This document shows, one piece after another, positions 25,581 to 34,529 of a stretch of DNA of 63,983 nucleotides. The stretch's first letter is position 1, and each line of letters opens with the position of its first letter. The notes beneath the pieces are model-generated. The model saw nothing but the letters and a program-made list of their open reading frames with translations, was not told the origin of the DNA and did no database searches. The position numbers were made by a program, and so were the translations under genes. The stretch is from Gemmatimonadota bacterium (GTDB taxonomy: Bacteria > Gemmatimonadota > Gemmatimonadetes > Longimicrobiales > Gaopeijiaceae): NCBI GenBank assembly GCA_016209885.1, contig JACQVF010000074.1, positions 1-63,983 on the forward strand, given 5' to 3'.

Positions 25581-25985
25581 GGGCTCGCTCCTTTCAGGGT
25601 GGCAGTGGAGGGTCGCACCGGAATGGCGAGAAGATTGCCACGAAGAACCTGGCGCCGGTAGTCTTTCGTGTTGTGCCCGTCGTGGCACACCATGAGAAAA
25701 GCCTGACACCCGGCTCGGGCCGACGGTGCCTCCTCACCAAAGCCGGCAGAGGAAAGTGTGGCTGTACTTGAGCAGCAGGGTGCGGCATCCGCGGGGCGTT
25801 CAGCACCTGACGCGCGATCTCGAGCTCCCGAGCCGATGTCGGGCGTGGTGATCTGCGCAAGGCCGGGCGCCGCGGCCGCCAGAGTGGCGATCGCGGTCAG
25901 CCTACCGATCTGCGCAGGACCCTCGACGCCGCCGATCCCGCGAGCACGGCCGAGGTTCGGCCGGGGGAGGGGGCAGGTCGCCGCG
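25581..25985. other. 405-bp intergenic region, possible decayed gene start
   Basis: Between the creatininase start and the stop of the upstream amidohydrolase, both minus strand. On the minus strand at about 25840-25900 one frame reads a signal-peptide-like stretch (LTAIATLAAAAPGLAQITTP), but it does not continue into a recognisable protein and frames change soon after. It may be the head of a lost gene. A hairpin at 25947-25963 is listed separately. Confidence 0.35.
25947..25963 (-). terminator. Hairpin downstream of the 899-residue amidohydrolase gene
   Basis: Perfect 7-bp inverted repeat CGGCCGA/TCGGCCG with a 3-base loop, 23 bases after the TAG at 25986. No T-run follows, so it would be a weak or Rho-assisted stop at best. 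Confidence 0.35.
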
Positions 25986-28685
25986 CTACCTCCCCCTGAA
26001 CTCCTTCCACAGCCGGGTATGCCTGCTCTCCAGCGACACCTCGCGCCCGCCGATGAACGCGCGCTCCACGTGCGTGACGATCTGGAGGGGATCACCGTCC
26101 GTCACGATGAGGTCCGCCCGCTTCCCCACGTCGATGCTCCCCATCTCTTCGCCGAGGCCCAGGATCTCCGCCGCCGTGAGGGTGACGGCGCGGAGCGCTA
26201 CGTCCTTCGGGAGGCCGTAGGCCGCGGAGCGGGCCGCGTGGTACGGGAGGTTCCGCACGTCCGCCACGTTCTGAGTGCTGAACGCGACCCGGACGCCTGC
26301 CTTGTGCAGGACCCCGGCGTTCTCCCACCCCGCGGTGACCGGGTCATCCTCGTCCATGGTGGGGGTGAGGCCGGAGCCCACAATGACCGGGATCCTCCGC
26401 TTCGCCAGCTCCTCGCCCACGCGGAACGCCTGGTCGCCGCCCACCAACACCGCCTTCACGTCCGGAAACTTGTCCAGGAAGAGAAGGAGCGTGCGGATGT
26501 CACGCTCCGTACGCGCGCTGAAGAGCACGGGCATCTCTCCCCTCATCGCCGGGACCATGGCCTCGAGCAGGATCCGCTCCTCCGGCTCCGCCTGCGGCTC
26601 GAAGCGAGATGTGGGATCGCCGTTCGTGGTCGGCCGCTTCGCGAAGAGCGCGGCCCGCTCGAACAGCGCCATCAGCTCCTCCAGGCGATCACCCTCCAGC
26701 TTCGGCTCGTCCCACCCCTTCCCCGACGGCGACGGGAAGTCGATGACCAGAGCCGCGCGGTCACGGATCGCCATCCTCTCGGGCGTGTCTCCGTCGAGTT
26801 GAACGACGGAGCCGGCGCCCCGGATGATGCCCGACGTCGGCACGCTCATGACCGCAGTGATCCCGTTTGCCCGCGCCACCGGGATCGCGTCGCTCTCAGG
26901 GTGTACCGCGGCGAGGCCGCGAATGTGGGGATTGAACCGGCCCACCTCACGGTCGTCGCGCGCCGCCGACCACGACTCGATCTCGACCAGGCCCATCTGG
27001 GTCAGTGCATCGATCATCCCGGGATAGACGTGCTTGCCGCTCACGTCGATCCGGCTCGCATCCCCCGGGATCTCTACGGCGGACGCCGGCCCCACGGCCA
27101 CGATCCGGCCGCCCCGGATCACCACCGCGCCGCCCGTGATCTCCGGCGCCGACACGGGGTGCACGGTGCCGCCCATCAGAGCAATGATGGGCCCGGCTTG
27201 CGGCATGCCGCTGTCGCCGCTCGCGGCACCGCTCGCCGCCGTCCGTGGGCGCGGGGACGCGCCACCGCCGTCCGTCACCGTGGGCGGCCGCGGCGTGATC
27301 TTCGGCATCTCCCGCACCGGGCGCCCTCGGAGCTCCGCATCGCGCGTGCGGTCGTAGTAGACGATCCCGTCCACGATCGTCTTCTCGACGCGGGAGTATG
27401 CGTCGAACGGACTACCGGACAGAAGCACGACGTCAGCGTCCTTGCCGGGCTCGAGGGAGCCGACCTTGTCTTCGATGCGAAGCTGCCTCGCCGGGTACAG
27501 GGTCAGCATGCGCAACGCGTCCTCCTTCGATACGCCCCCGTACTTCACCGGCTTATTGATCTCGTACACCATGAACGATTGGAGCCACGGGATGTCCGAG
27601 TTCAGGCTCGTGAGCACGCCGTGCTCGTGCATGATGGCGGCGTTGTACGGGATCGCGTCGTACGCCTCGAGCTTGTACATCCACCAGTCCGAGAACGTGG
27701 AGGCCCCGGCACCGTGGGCCTTGAGCTCGCTCGCCACCTTGTAGCCTTCGAGCACGTGTGTGAACGCGTCGATCCTGAACCCGAAGCGCTCCGCGACTCG
27801 CATGAGCATGACGATCTCGTCGCTGCGGTACGAGTGTGCGTGCACGCGGATCCGGCCCTCCAGGATCTCCGCCAGCGCCTCAAGCCGCAGGTCGCGGCGC
27901 GGCGGCACCCGGTACTTCTTCGGATTCGCCCGGTAGTCATCCCACGCCTTCTGGTACGCCTGCGCCGCGCTGAACGCCTGTACGTAGATCGCCTCCACAC
28001 CCGCCCGCGTCGCCGGATAGCGCTGCTGCGAGCCGGGTGGACCCTGAAAATTCTTGCGGGTCACGTTCTCGCCGAGCGCGAACTTCACGCTCTGGGGAGC
28101 ACCCTGGACCAGCAGCTTCCGCGGATCATCCATGCCCCAGCGCGTCTTGATGATCGCGCTCTGCCCGCCGATGGGGTTCGCACTGCCGTGCAGCACCTGT
28201 GCCGTCGTGACTCCCCCGGAGAGCGCCCGGTAGATCCAGAGGTCGCCGGGATCGAGGGCGTCGATGACGCGCACCTCCGGCACCACAGGCGCCGTGCCCT
28301 CGTTGGTCCCCCGGTCCATGGCGATGTGAGAGTGCTCGTCCACGAGCCCGGGAATGGCGGTCAGCCCCGTCCCGTCGATCACCGTGGCGCCCGCCGGCGC
28401 CACCGCCTCCGCGCTGATGGCGCGGATCACGCCATCCTGGATCACGATCGAGACGTTCCGCAGCACCTGGCCCGTCGCCGTCCAGGTCGCGTCCAGATCG
28501 CGGATGAGCAGCGTGCCCCGCGGAAGCGGCACGACCCCCACCTCGGTCTGCGCCTTCCACCTCGGCGCGTTCGCTTGTGGCCCGGTATTCTGCGTGGGCT
28601 TCTGCGCGGCCGCCGGCGCCGCGAAGGGACCGGCGGCCAGGCCGACCGCGGCGAGCAACGAGAGCGCGATGCTCATACGATTCAT
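25986..28685 (-). CDS. Exported tandem amidohydrolase (two imidazolonepropionase-like halves)
   Basis: 899 residues with a signal peptide (MNRMSIALSLLAAVGLAAG...AAAQ). The first half (about 40-480) is a metal-dependent amidohydrolase with the HxH motif in VDEHSHIAMD and later THVLEG, NSDIPWL and the C-terminal LEPGKDADVVL strand. After a low-complexity linker (about residues 480-520), a second copy (about 530-899) has the flanking strands (GGAVVIRGGRIVAVGP ... SIDVGKRADLIVTDGDP), but its HxH position reads IDALTQMG, so it cannot bind metal in the usual way. Start ATG 28685 follows TGGACGGG; ATG 28676 is an alternative. It is adjacent to a second amidohydrolase on the same strand, probably one operon. 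Substrate unknown. Confidence 0.85.
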   Translation of the reverse strand: MNRMSIALSLLAAVGLAAGPFAAPAAAQKPTQNTGPQANAPRWKAQTEVGVVPLPRGTLLIRDLDATWTATGQVLRNVSIVIQDGVIRAISAEAVAPAGATVIDGTGLTAIPGLVDEHSHIAMDRGTNEGTAPVVPEVRVIDALDPGDLWIYRALSGGVTTAQVLHGSANPIGGQSAIIKTRWGMDDPRKLLVQGAPQSVKFALGENVTRKNFQGPPGSQQRYPATRAGVEAIYVQAFSAAQAYQKAWDDYRANPKKYRVPPRRDLRLEALAEILEGRIRVHAHSYRSDEIVMLMRVAERFGFRIDAFTHVLEGYKVASELKAHGAGASTFSDWWMYKLEAYDAIPYNAAIMHEHGVLTSLNSDIPWLQSFMVYEINKPVKYGGVSKEDALRMLTLYPARQLRIEDKVGSLEPGKDADVVLLSGSPFDAYSRVEKTIVDGIVYYDRTRDAELRGRPVREMPKITPRPPTVTDGGGASPRPRTAASGAASGDSGMPQAGPIIALMGGTVHPVSAPEITGGAVVIRGGRIVAVGPASAVEIPGDASRIDVSGKHVYPGMIDALTQMGLVEIESWSAARDDREVGRFNPHIRGLAAVHPESDAIPVARANGITAVMSVPTSGIIRGAGSVVQLDGDTPERMAIRDRAALVIDFPSPSGKGWDEPKLEGDRLEELMALFERAALFAKRPTTNGDPTSRFEPQAEPEERILLEAMVPAMRGEMPVLFSARTERDIRTLLLFLDKFPDVKAVLVGGDQAFRVGEELAKRRIPVIVGSGLTPTMDEDDPVTAGWENAGVLHKAGVRVAFSTQNVADVRNLPYHAARSAAYGLPKDVALRAVTLTAAEILGLGEEMGSIDVGKRADLIVTDGDPLQIVTHVERAFIGGREVSLESRHTRLWKEFRGR

Positions 28686-28801
28686 CCCGTCCAGGGAACA
28701 GCTAGCTGTTTGGCCGCTCGCTCGTCCCCTCCCCGGCGGGCACCCGGCGCCCACCGCGCCGCGCCCGCTGAACCCCGAGTCCGGGAGCTTCTGAGGCCCG
28801 C

Positions 28802-30565
28802 TCATGGCCGCCACCCTTCCCCGGGCGGGGACACGCGCCGCGCCGTCCACGTGAACTCGCCGTCCGGCGCTCGGCCCGTGCCGGTGATGCGGTCGCCCTC
28901 CACTGTCCCCGCGGCGGTGGCCTCGAAGGTCTCCGGCCCCGCGCTTACGGTAATGGAGAGCTCGACCGTTCGCCCGCTGACCCGGCCATCATGAATGGCG
29001 AGCTCGCCCGCGTCGCCGCTCCCGGTTCCCTCGAAGGAGCTCTGGCCCTTCTCCTGCCGCAGCGTCATCCGGAACTGTATCGTCTCGTCCTCGGCGTTCA
29101 CCTCCACCTCCCACTCGCCGGCCACGCTCACCGCGCCCGCCTCGCCGGCCTCCCGCTTCGGCGGCTCTTTCCCCTTCTCGAGCTCACCCTCGACGAAGGT
29201 ATAGAGGATCTGGGTCTTCTCACCGAACAGCGGGCCGTTCGTGATGACGAACGTCGCCGGCAGGCCCGCCTCGATGCGCACCAGGTACGGCGCGCCGAGG
29301 GTCGCTGCGGGCGCGCTCGTGACCGCCCGGAGCGCATCGGCCTCCGTGAGCCCGTACTCGATCGCCTTGCGCCCACCCTCCCGCAGGTCGGCCTTCCCGC
29401 CCCCGCTCGTGAGCGCAAAGCGCACCCCCGCCGCAGCCAGCCTGCCCGCGTTCGCGTAGATCTCCTCGATCTCCTGCTTCTCCCGCAGCGCCGCGGCGTC
29501 GAGCGGCTTCTCCTGCCGCGCCTCGCCTGCGGGCTTCATGCCGGCGGTGTCCGGCGGCGTCTTCTCCTTCTCTCCCTTCGTCTCCGGCTTCCAGCGCTCC
29601 GGCTTGGGAAAATCGAGGGACACGAGGACGGGCACGTCCCTCGCCTTGAGCAGGTCGGCCACCTTCCAGGCCCCGTCGCCGCCCATGATCACGGGCCGGA
29701 AGCCATACTCCGCGCTCAGGTCGAGGACGCGGCGGATATCGCCGGCGTTATCGGCGTGAAAGTAGACGGTCTCCCGGCCAGCCAGCACATCGCGCAGGAC
29801 CACCCGGTCGGGATCCCACTCCGGGGTCGCGAGCCCGCGGGTGTCACGGGTGTGCTCGGCCAGGATCTGCCCATCTCGCCGGGCGTCCTCGAAGGCCTGC
29901 CGGTGGAAGGCGATGACCCCGAAGAGGGTGGACGGGTAGACGCCGCGCGCGCCACGCAGCGACATGGTGAGTCCGAGATCGGGGTTCGCGACGAGCTGCC
30001 GCGGCTCCGGCGCGCTCTTGCGGAAGACGAGCAGCGCGCCGCGCCCGCTCGCGAGGCCATCGCCCGCGTGCACGCCCGCGGCCACGACCCCCTTCATGCG
30101 GGGCTCCTTCAGGTCGCTCCCCTTGGCCGTCAGATACTCCGCCACGCGTCGGTGCGGGGTAAAGCCCTGAAGCGTGCGCGGCGGATCCCACGAGCGGACC
30201 CCCCGCCGATCCGTCTGATCGTCCGGGAACTTGAAGACCGCCGCGCCCTCCGCGTCCACCAGGCCCGGGTACACGCGCAACGAATCGCCTTCCAGGACCT
30301 TCGCGTCGCCGGGAATCGCCACATTCGGGCCCATCGCCTCCACGAGCGCCCCGCGAATGACTGCGTTCACGCCCGTGACCGTGCGTCCATCCGCATGGAC
30401 GACGGTGACGCCCTTCAGCGCGTAAGCCGCCGGCGGCGGCGGCTCGCTGTATTGCGCCGAAACCGTCCGGGGGACCAAGACGGCTACCAGCGGCAGGGCG
30501 CCCCATGACGCCACCCGCCGCGCAAGCCGCCTGCCCGAGAGATCCGAGGGAGAGAAAGCCGTCAT
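28802..30565 (-). CDS. Exported amidohydrolase-like protein lacking the HxH motif, with C-terminal lipocalin-like domain
   Basis: 587 residues. A signal peptide (ARRVASWGALPLVAVLVPRTVSAQ) is followed by an amidohydrolase-type composite beta-sandwich (YALKGVTVVHADGRTVTG). The expected HxH after PGLVDA reads PGLVDAEGAAVF, so the catalytic metal site is lost. The barrel recurs (VYFHADN, LTSGGGKADLREG, EAGLPATFVITNG). A charged linker (about residues 330-365) and a final beta-rich domain (AGEWEVEVNAEDETIQF onward) that looks lipocalin-like complete it. ATG at 30565 has AAGGA about 10 bases upstream. The gene lies 116 bases upstream of the tandem amidohydrolase; a non-catalytic partner or scaffold role is inference. 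Confidence 0.8.
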   Translation of the reverse strand: MTAFSPSDLSGRRLARRVASWGALPLVAVLVPRTVSAQYSEPPPPAAYALKGVTVVHADGRTVTGVNAVIRGALVEAMGPNVAIPGDAKVLEGDSLRVYPGLVDAEGAAVFKFPDDQTDRRGVRSWDPPRTLQGFTPHRRVAEYLTAKGSDLKEPRMKGVVAAGVHAGDGLASGRGALLVFRKSAPEPRQLVANPDLGLTMSLRGARGVYPSTLFGVIAFHRQAFEDARRDGQILAEHTRDTRGLATPEWDPDRVVLRDVLAGRETVYFHADNAGDIRRVLDLSAEYGFRPVIMGGDGAWKVADLLKARDVPVLVSLDFPKPERWKPETKGEKEKTPPDTAGMKPAGEARQEKPLDAAALREKQEIEEIYANAGRLAAAGVRFALTSGGGKADLREGGRKAIEYGLTEADALRAVTSAPAATLGAPYLVRIEAGLPATFVITNGPLFGEKTQILYTFVEGELEKGKEPPKREAGEAGAVSVAGEWEVEVNAEDETIQFRMTLRQEKGQSSFEGTGSGDAGELAIHDGRVSGRTVELSITVSAGPETFEATAAGTVEGDRITGTGRAPDGEFTWTARRVSPPGEGWRP

Positions 30566-30620
30566 AAGGCCATCGTCCTTCGTTAGCAGGTCGCCTAGAG
30601 GAGACTGATTGGAAACGCCG

Positions 30621-30641
30621 TTTTGGGCAGAATGCCCGAAA
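30621..30641. promoter_or_regulatory. Imperfect inverted repeat upstream of the amidohydrolase pair
   Basis: TTTTGGGCA, 3-base gap, TGCCCGAAA (one mismatch in nine pairs), 56-76 bases upstream of the ATG at 30565. Could be an operator or a leader hairpin; no regulator is adjacent. Confidence 0.35.
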
Positions 30642-30995
30642 TCGAACGTATTGCTATGAAACACGTTACGCTGGTGCACGCACCTCGGGCTCAGGGTTTC
30701 CGATCAGCTTCCTAAACTTTGCTGAGGGTCCGGGACCGCCACGCACGCGGCACCACGTCGGTCCCGCCGCGCAGCCCGCACCACACGCCGACGCAGCCGG
30801 CAGCCAGAGATCCCGGGCCCGCCGAAGCTCGAGCCGGCGCCGGCGCAAAGTCGGGCCCGGCTCCGCGGCGTGTCAAGCGGCGACGGACCTGTTAGGATCC
30901 GCTGGCGGCTGGCAGCCTCCCCGCGCCCTACGTCCCATCGGCCCCAGCGGTTTCCCGGGGAGGAGCCGCTGTCACGGCCGATCAGCGCAGCAGTG

Positions 30996-31025
30996 TTGAC
31001 CAGCAGCGTGCCCACACTCAAGAAT
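30996..31025 (+). promoter_or_regulatory. Candidate promoter of the patatin-lutABC operon
   Basis: TTGACC (30996-31001), 18-base spacer, AAGAAT (31020-31025), 83 bases before the patatin ATG. Five of six at -35 and four of six at -10. Confidence 0.4.
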
Positions 31026-31108
31026 GCAGTAGTGACGACGATGATCACGCGACCCCTTCTTCTTCGCCGAACCCGGCTGCGGCGCCCCCGCTGCGCCCCG
31101 GCGTCCCC

Positions 31109-32332
31109 ATGACGGCGGCGGGCGACACCGCCACCGCGCTCGCGGCCGCCCGGGCGGGCGAAGCCGCGGGAGGCGACGCCGGTCCGCTGGCCATCGCCAT
31201 GGGCGGGGGCGGCGCCCGGGCCGCCTATCAGCTCGGGTTGCTGCGTTGCCTGGCTCGGCGCATGCCCGCCCTGCGCATTCCCTATATCTCTGGTGTATCC
31301 GCCGGGGCCATCAACGCGGCCCACCTCGCGGCCCATCACGGGACCTTCGCTCAAGCCGTGGACGAGCTCAGCGCCCTGTGGTCCGAGCTCACGCCGGAGA
31401 AGGTGTTCCGCGCCGACGCATCCTCACTCTTCGCGCAGGTCTTCCGCTGGGGCCTGCGCCTCATGTCGGGCGGACGCCTGCGTGGCGCCCAGGTGCGCAG
31501 CATGGTGGACAGCAGTCCGCTCAAGGAATACCTGGAGGAGGCGCTCGCAGTGGTCGACCACGAGATCCCGGGCATCGAGTACAATCTGCATCGCGGTGTG
31601 CTCAGGGCGATCGCCATCACGACCACGAGCTATACGACCGCCCAGACGATCACGTGGATCCAGGGGCGCGATGTCGAGGAGTGGGAGCGCCCGCAACGAA
31701 AGGGGATCAGGACGCGGATCACCCTGGATCACGTCATGGCATCGGCCGCGCTGCCCCTCTTTTTTCCCGCGATCCGTATCGGCAACGCCTACTACGGCGA
31801 CGGGGGCCTCCGCCAGTCCGCGCCGCTGGCCCCGGCCGTCCACCTCGGGGCGCGGCGCATCATTGCGATCTCGACGCGTTACGTGCGAACTCGCGAGGAA
31901 GCCGAGATGCCTAGCGTCATCGGTTACCCGCCTCCCGCTCAGGTCCTCGGCGTCGTTCTGAACTCCATCTTCCTGGACATGCTCGACCAGGACGCGTTCC
32001 GCCTCGAGCGCATCAACCAGATGCTGCGGAAGCTGCCGGACGAGGAGCGCAACGGGCTGCATATCGTGGACCTCCTGGTCGTGCGGCCGTCCCGCGACCT
32101 GGGCAGGCTCGCCGCCGACTACGAGCCCCGGCTTCCACGGGCGTTCCGCTTCCTGACCCGCGGGCTCGGCACGCGGGAGACGAAGAGCCCCGACTCCCTG
32201 AGCATCGTCATGTTCCAGCGCGACTATCTGCACCGGCTCATGGAGATCGGCGAGGAGGACGCGGAGCGCCTGGCCGACGACATCTGCGCGTTCGTCAAGG
32301 GCGAGCACCCCGGCCTGATCGTGGCCCGGTGA
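31109..32332 (+). CDS. Patatin-like phospholipase
   Basis: 407 residues, no signal peptide, probably cytoplasmic or membrane-associated lipid acyl hydrolase. Oxyanion loop GGGGAR at about 32-37, nucleophile elbow GVSAG (Ser64), and catalytic Asp in YGDGG near residue 235. ATG at 31109 lacks a clear Shine-Dalgarno, but no earlier start exists in the frame. Its stop overlaps the GTG of lutA (GTGA), so the lipase is co-translated with lactate oxidation genes, an unusual pairing. Confidence 0.88.
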   Translation: MTAAGDTATALAAARAGEAAGGDAGPLAIAMGGGGARAAYQLGLLRCLARRMPALRIPYISGVSAGAINAAHLAAHHGTFAQAVDELSALWSELTPEKVFRADASSLFAQVFRWGLRLMSGGRLRGAQVRSMVDSSPLKEYLEEALAVVDHEIPGIEYNLHRGVLRAIAITTTSYTTAQTITWIQGRDVEEWERPQRKGIRTRITLDHVMASAALPLFFPAIRIGNAYYGDGGLRQSAPLAPAVHLGARRIIAISTRYVRTREEAEMPSVIGYPPPAQVLGVVLNSIFLDMLDQDAFRLERINQMLRKLPDEERNGLHIVDLLVVRPSRDLGRLAADYEPRLPRAFRFLTRGLGTRETKSPDSLSIVMFQRDYLHRLMEIGEEDAERLADDICAFVKGEHPGLIVAR

Positions 32333-33129
32333 CCCAGGGGCCCGCGGGCACGAGCGCTCCGGCCGGCCATGGATCCGCCGCCGGCACGCAGGCGGGGCGC
32401 ACCGGGGACGGCGCATCGTCGGACGCGCCCGCCCCGGTCACGCTCTTCGTCCCCTGCTACGTGGACTGGTTGGCGCCCCAGGCGGCCATCGCCGCCGTTC
32501 ACGTTCTCGAGCGCTTGGGGCACCGCGTCGATTACCGGCCCGAGGTCGTGTGCTGCGGGCAACCGCTCACGAACAGCGGGTGCGGCGCCCAGGGCGAGCG
32601 CGTGGCCGGCCGCTGGTTCGCTGGCATGGATGGCGCCGGCGTGGTCGTCATCCTCTCGTCCTCCTGTGCGGCCCAGCTCTGGCACGCCGCCCGTCACCTC
32701 GCCCCGACCGCGCCGCAGCCCCCGCGCATCTACGAGTTCTGTCAGTTCATAGGCCGCTTCCACTCGGCCATCCGCCTGGGGCGCCTGCGGCGTACCGTCT
32801 GTCTCCACAGCGCCTGTCACGGACTGCGCGAGGGCGACATCGACCGCCACGCCCGTGAAGTGCTCGCCCACATCGAGGAGCTGCGCGTCGTCCAGGCCGA
32901 GCGGGCGGATGAATGCTGCGGCTTCGGCGGCACGTTCAGCGTCTCGTTCCCGGAGATCTCCGTGCGCATGGGCGAGGACCGCATCGCCGAGATCCTCCGC
33001 ACCGGCGCCACGGAGGTCGTGGCCACCGACCTGAGCTGCCTGCTCCACCTGCGCGGGATCGCTCGGGCGCGCGGCGCGTCTCTCGCCTTCCGGCACGTCG
33101 CCGAACTCGTGGACCAGGCCGCGTCATGA
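32329..33129 (+). CDS. lutA: LutA-type (Fe-S)-binding lactate utilisation subunit
   Basis: 266 residues. LutA, LutB and LutC together oxidise L-lactate to pyruvate. Two CCG-domain cysteine clusters are visible: VVCCGQP with SSSCA in the first half, and HSACHG with ECCGFGGTFSV in the second. These bind an iron-sulfur centre. GTG at 32329 overlaps the patatin stop; the first 35 residues are a low-complexity extension, so a later start is possible. The stop overlaps the lutB ATG (ATGA). Confidence 0.87.
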   Translation: MTQGPAGTSAPAGHGSAAGTQAGRTGDGASSDAPAPVTLFVPCYVDWLAPQAAIAAVHVLERLGHRVDYRPEVVCCGQPLTNSGCGAQGERVAGRWFAGMDGAGVVVILSSSCAAQLWHAARHLAPTAPQPPRIYEFCQFIGRFHSAIRLGRLRRTVCLHSACHGLREGDIDRHAREVLAHIEELRVVQAERADECCGFGGTFSVSFPEISVRMGEDRIAEILRTGATEVVATDLSCLLHLRGIARARGASLAFRHVAELVDQAAS

Positions 33130-34529
33130 GCCGGCCGAGCCCCTTCCGAGCGCGGGCCGCCGAGAACCTCGCGCTCCACGAGCGGCACCGCCTCTTCGAC
33201 GCGGCCGCCTGGCGCGCGCGCATGAAGCGCGAGCATGCGGCCGCCGCCTGCGAGGGTTGGGAGGCGCTGCGAGAGCGGGCCGCCGCGATCAAAGCGCACA
33301 CCCTCGATCACCTCGACCTCTACCTCGAGCGCTTCGTCGAGCGCGCCCAGGCGGCCGGCGCCACCGTGCACTTCGCCGAGACGGGTCAGGACGTGAACCG
33401 CTCGGTCTTCGAGATCTGCCGCCGCCGCGCGGTCCGGAAGATCGTGAAGTCCAAGTCCATGACCACCGAGGAGTGTGGGCTCAACGCCCACCTCGAGCGC
33501 CAGGGCATCGAGGTCGTGGACACGGACCTGGGAGAGCGGATCGTCCAGCTCTTCGGCGAGCCGCCCAGCCATATCGTGGCGCCCGCGCTGCACCGCTCCA
33601 CCCGCGAGATCGCCGCGCTCTTCGCCCGCACCCTCGGGTCGCCGCCCGACGAGACGGACCCGGAGCGCCTCACCGCGTACGTGCGGCGCGACCTGCGCCG
33701 CCATTTCCTCGCCGCCGACCTGGGCATGACCGGCGCGAATTTCGCCGTGGCGGAGACAGGCACCCTGGTGGTCGTGGAGAACGAGGCGAACAGCCTGCTT
33801 TCGACCTCGCTTCCCCGCATTCACGTGGCCGTCCTGGGCATCGAAAAGGTGATCCCCGGGCTCGCCGAGCTCGGCGTCTTCCTGCGCCTGCTGGCCCGCA
33901 GCGCCACGGGCCAGCCCATGTCGGTCTACACGACCCACTACACCGGCCCGCAGGCGCGGGCAGGCGGCGAGGCGGCGAGCGAGCCGCGGGAGCTGCACGT
34001 CGTGCTGGTGGACGCGGGCCGCTCGGCACTCCTCGCGGACCCCGAGCATCGCCGGGCCCTGGCCTGCATCCGGTGCGGCGCCTGCCTCAACGTCTGCCCG
34101 GTCTACCGGCGGGCCGGAGGCCATGCCTACGGCTGGACCTACTCGGGGCCCATCGGCAGTGTCCTGGCGCCGACGATGGAGCCGCCCGGCTCCGGCACGA
34201 CGCCGCCCGAGGAGCTGCCTTTCGCCAGCTCTCTCTGCGGCGCGTGCACCGAGATCTGCCCCGTGAAGATCGACCTGCACCACCAGCTCCTCTTCTGGCG
34301 TCGGCGCCTCGTGGAGTCCGGGCGCAAGCCCGGGCCGCGCATCGCCTGGCTCGCGCCGGTCCTCTCGAGCCCGTTGCTGTTTCGCGTGGCGGCCGTCCTC
34401 GGACGGCGCCTCTGGCCCCTCTTCCGCTTCGCCGCCGGCGCATGGCTCGCCGCTGCCGACGGTGCGCCACGGCGCCACATCCCGGTACCGGCCGCCCGCT
34501 CGTTCCGGGAGTGGTGGAGGCAGCGGTGA
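33126..34529 (+). CDS. lutB: LutB-type iron-sulfur lactate utilisation protein
   Basis: 467 residues, normal for LutB. N-terminal LUD domain (KSKSMTTEECGLN, GMTGANFAVAETGT, HVAVLGIEKV) followed by two ferredoxin-like clusters, CIRCGACLNVCP near residue 315 and CGACTEICP near residue 372. Carries electrons from lactate oxidation towards the quinone pool. ATG overlaps the lutA TGA and its own TGA overlaps the lutC GTG, so all three subunits are translationally coupled. Confidence 0.93.
   Translation: MSRPSPFRARAAENLALHERHRLFDAAAWRARMKREHAAAACEGWEALRERAAAIKAHTLDHLDLYLERFVERAQAAGATVHFAETGQDVNRSVFEICRRRAVRKIVKSKSMTTEECGLNAHLERQGIEVVDTDLGERIVQLFGEPPSHIVAPALHRSTREIAALFARTLGSPPDETDPERLTAYVRRDLRRHFLAADLGMTGANFAVAETGTLVVVENEANSLLSTSLPRIHVAVLGIEKVIPGLAELGVFLRLLARSATGQPMSVYTTHYTGPQARAGGEAASEPRELHVVLVDAGRSALLADPEHRRALACIRCGACLNVCPVYRRAGGHAYGWTYSGPIGSVLAPTMEPPGSGTTPPEELPFASSLCGACTEICPVKIDLHHQLLFWRRRLVESGRKPGPRIAWLAPVLSSPLLFRVAAVLGRRLWPLFRFAAGAWLAAADGAPRRHIPVPAARSFREWWRQR

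Larger units (their letters stand above)
30566..31108. other. 543-bp divergent intergenic region
   Basis: Between the amidohydrolase-like gene (minus) and the patatin gene (plus). Contains an imperfect inverted repeat at 30621-30641 and a promoter candidate at 30996-31025. On the minus strand a GTG at about 31051, with GAAGGGG upstream, opens a frame to 30704 whose first 25 residues look like a membrane helix (IIVVTTAFLSVGTLLVNTAA) before becoming low-complexity. I regard it as a possible gene remnant, not a supported gene. Confidence 0.4.

Noticed and set aside
25758..28994. A 1078-residue open frame on the plus strand opposite the tandem amidohydrolase.
   Set aside because: It is Arg/His/Pro-rich, has no recognisable domain or ribosome site, and exactly mirrors a well-supported gene; typical antisense openness of high-GC coding DNA.
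30704..31051. Small minus-strand membrane protein gene with GTG start.
   Set aside because: Only the first 25 residues look protein-like; the rest is low-complexity, so it is noted as a possible remnant only.
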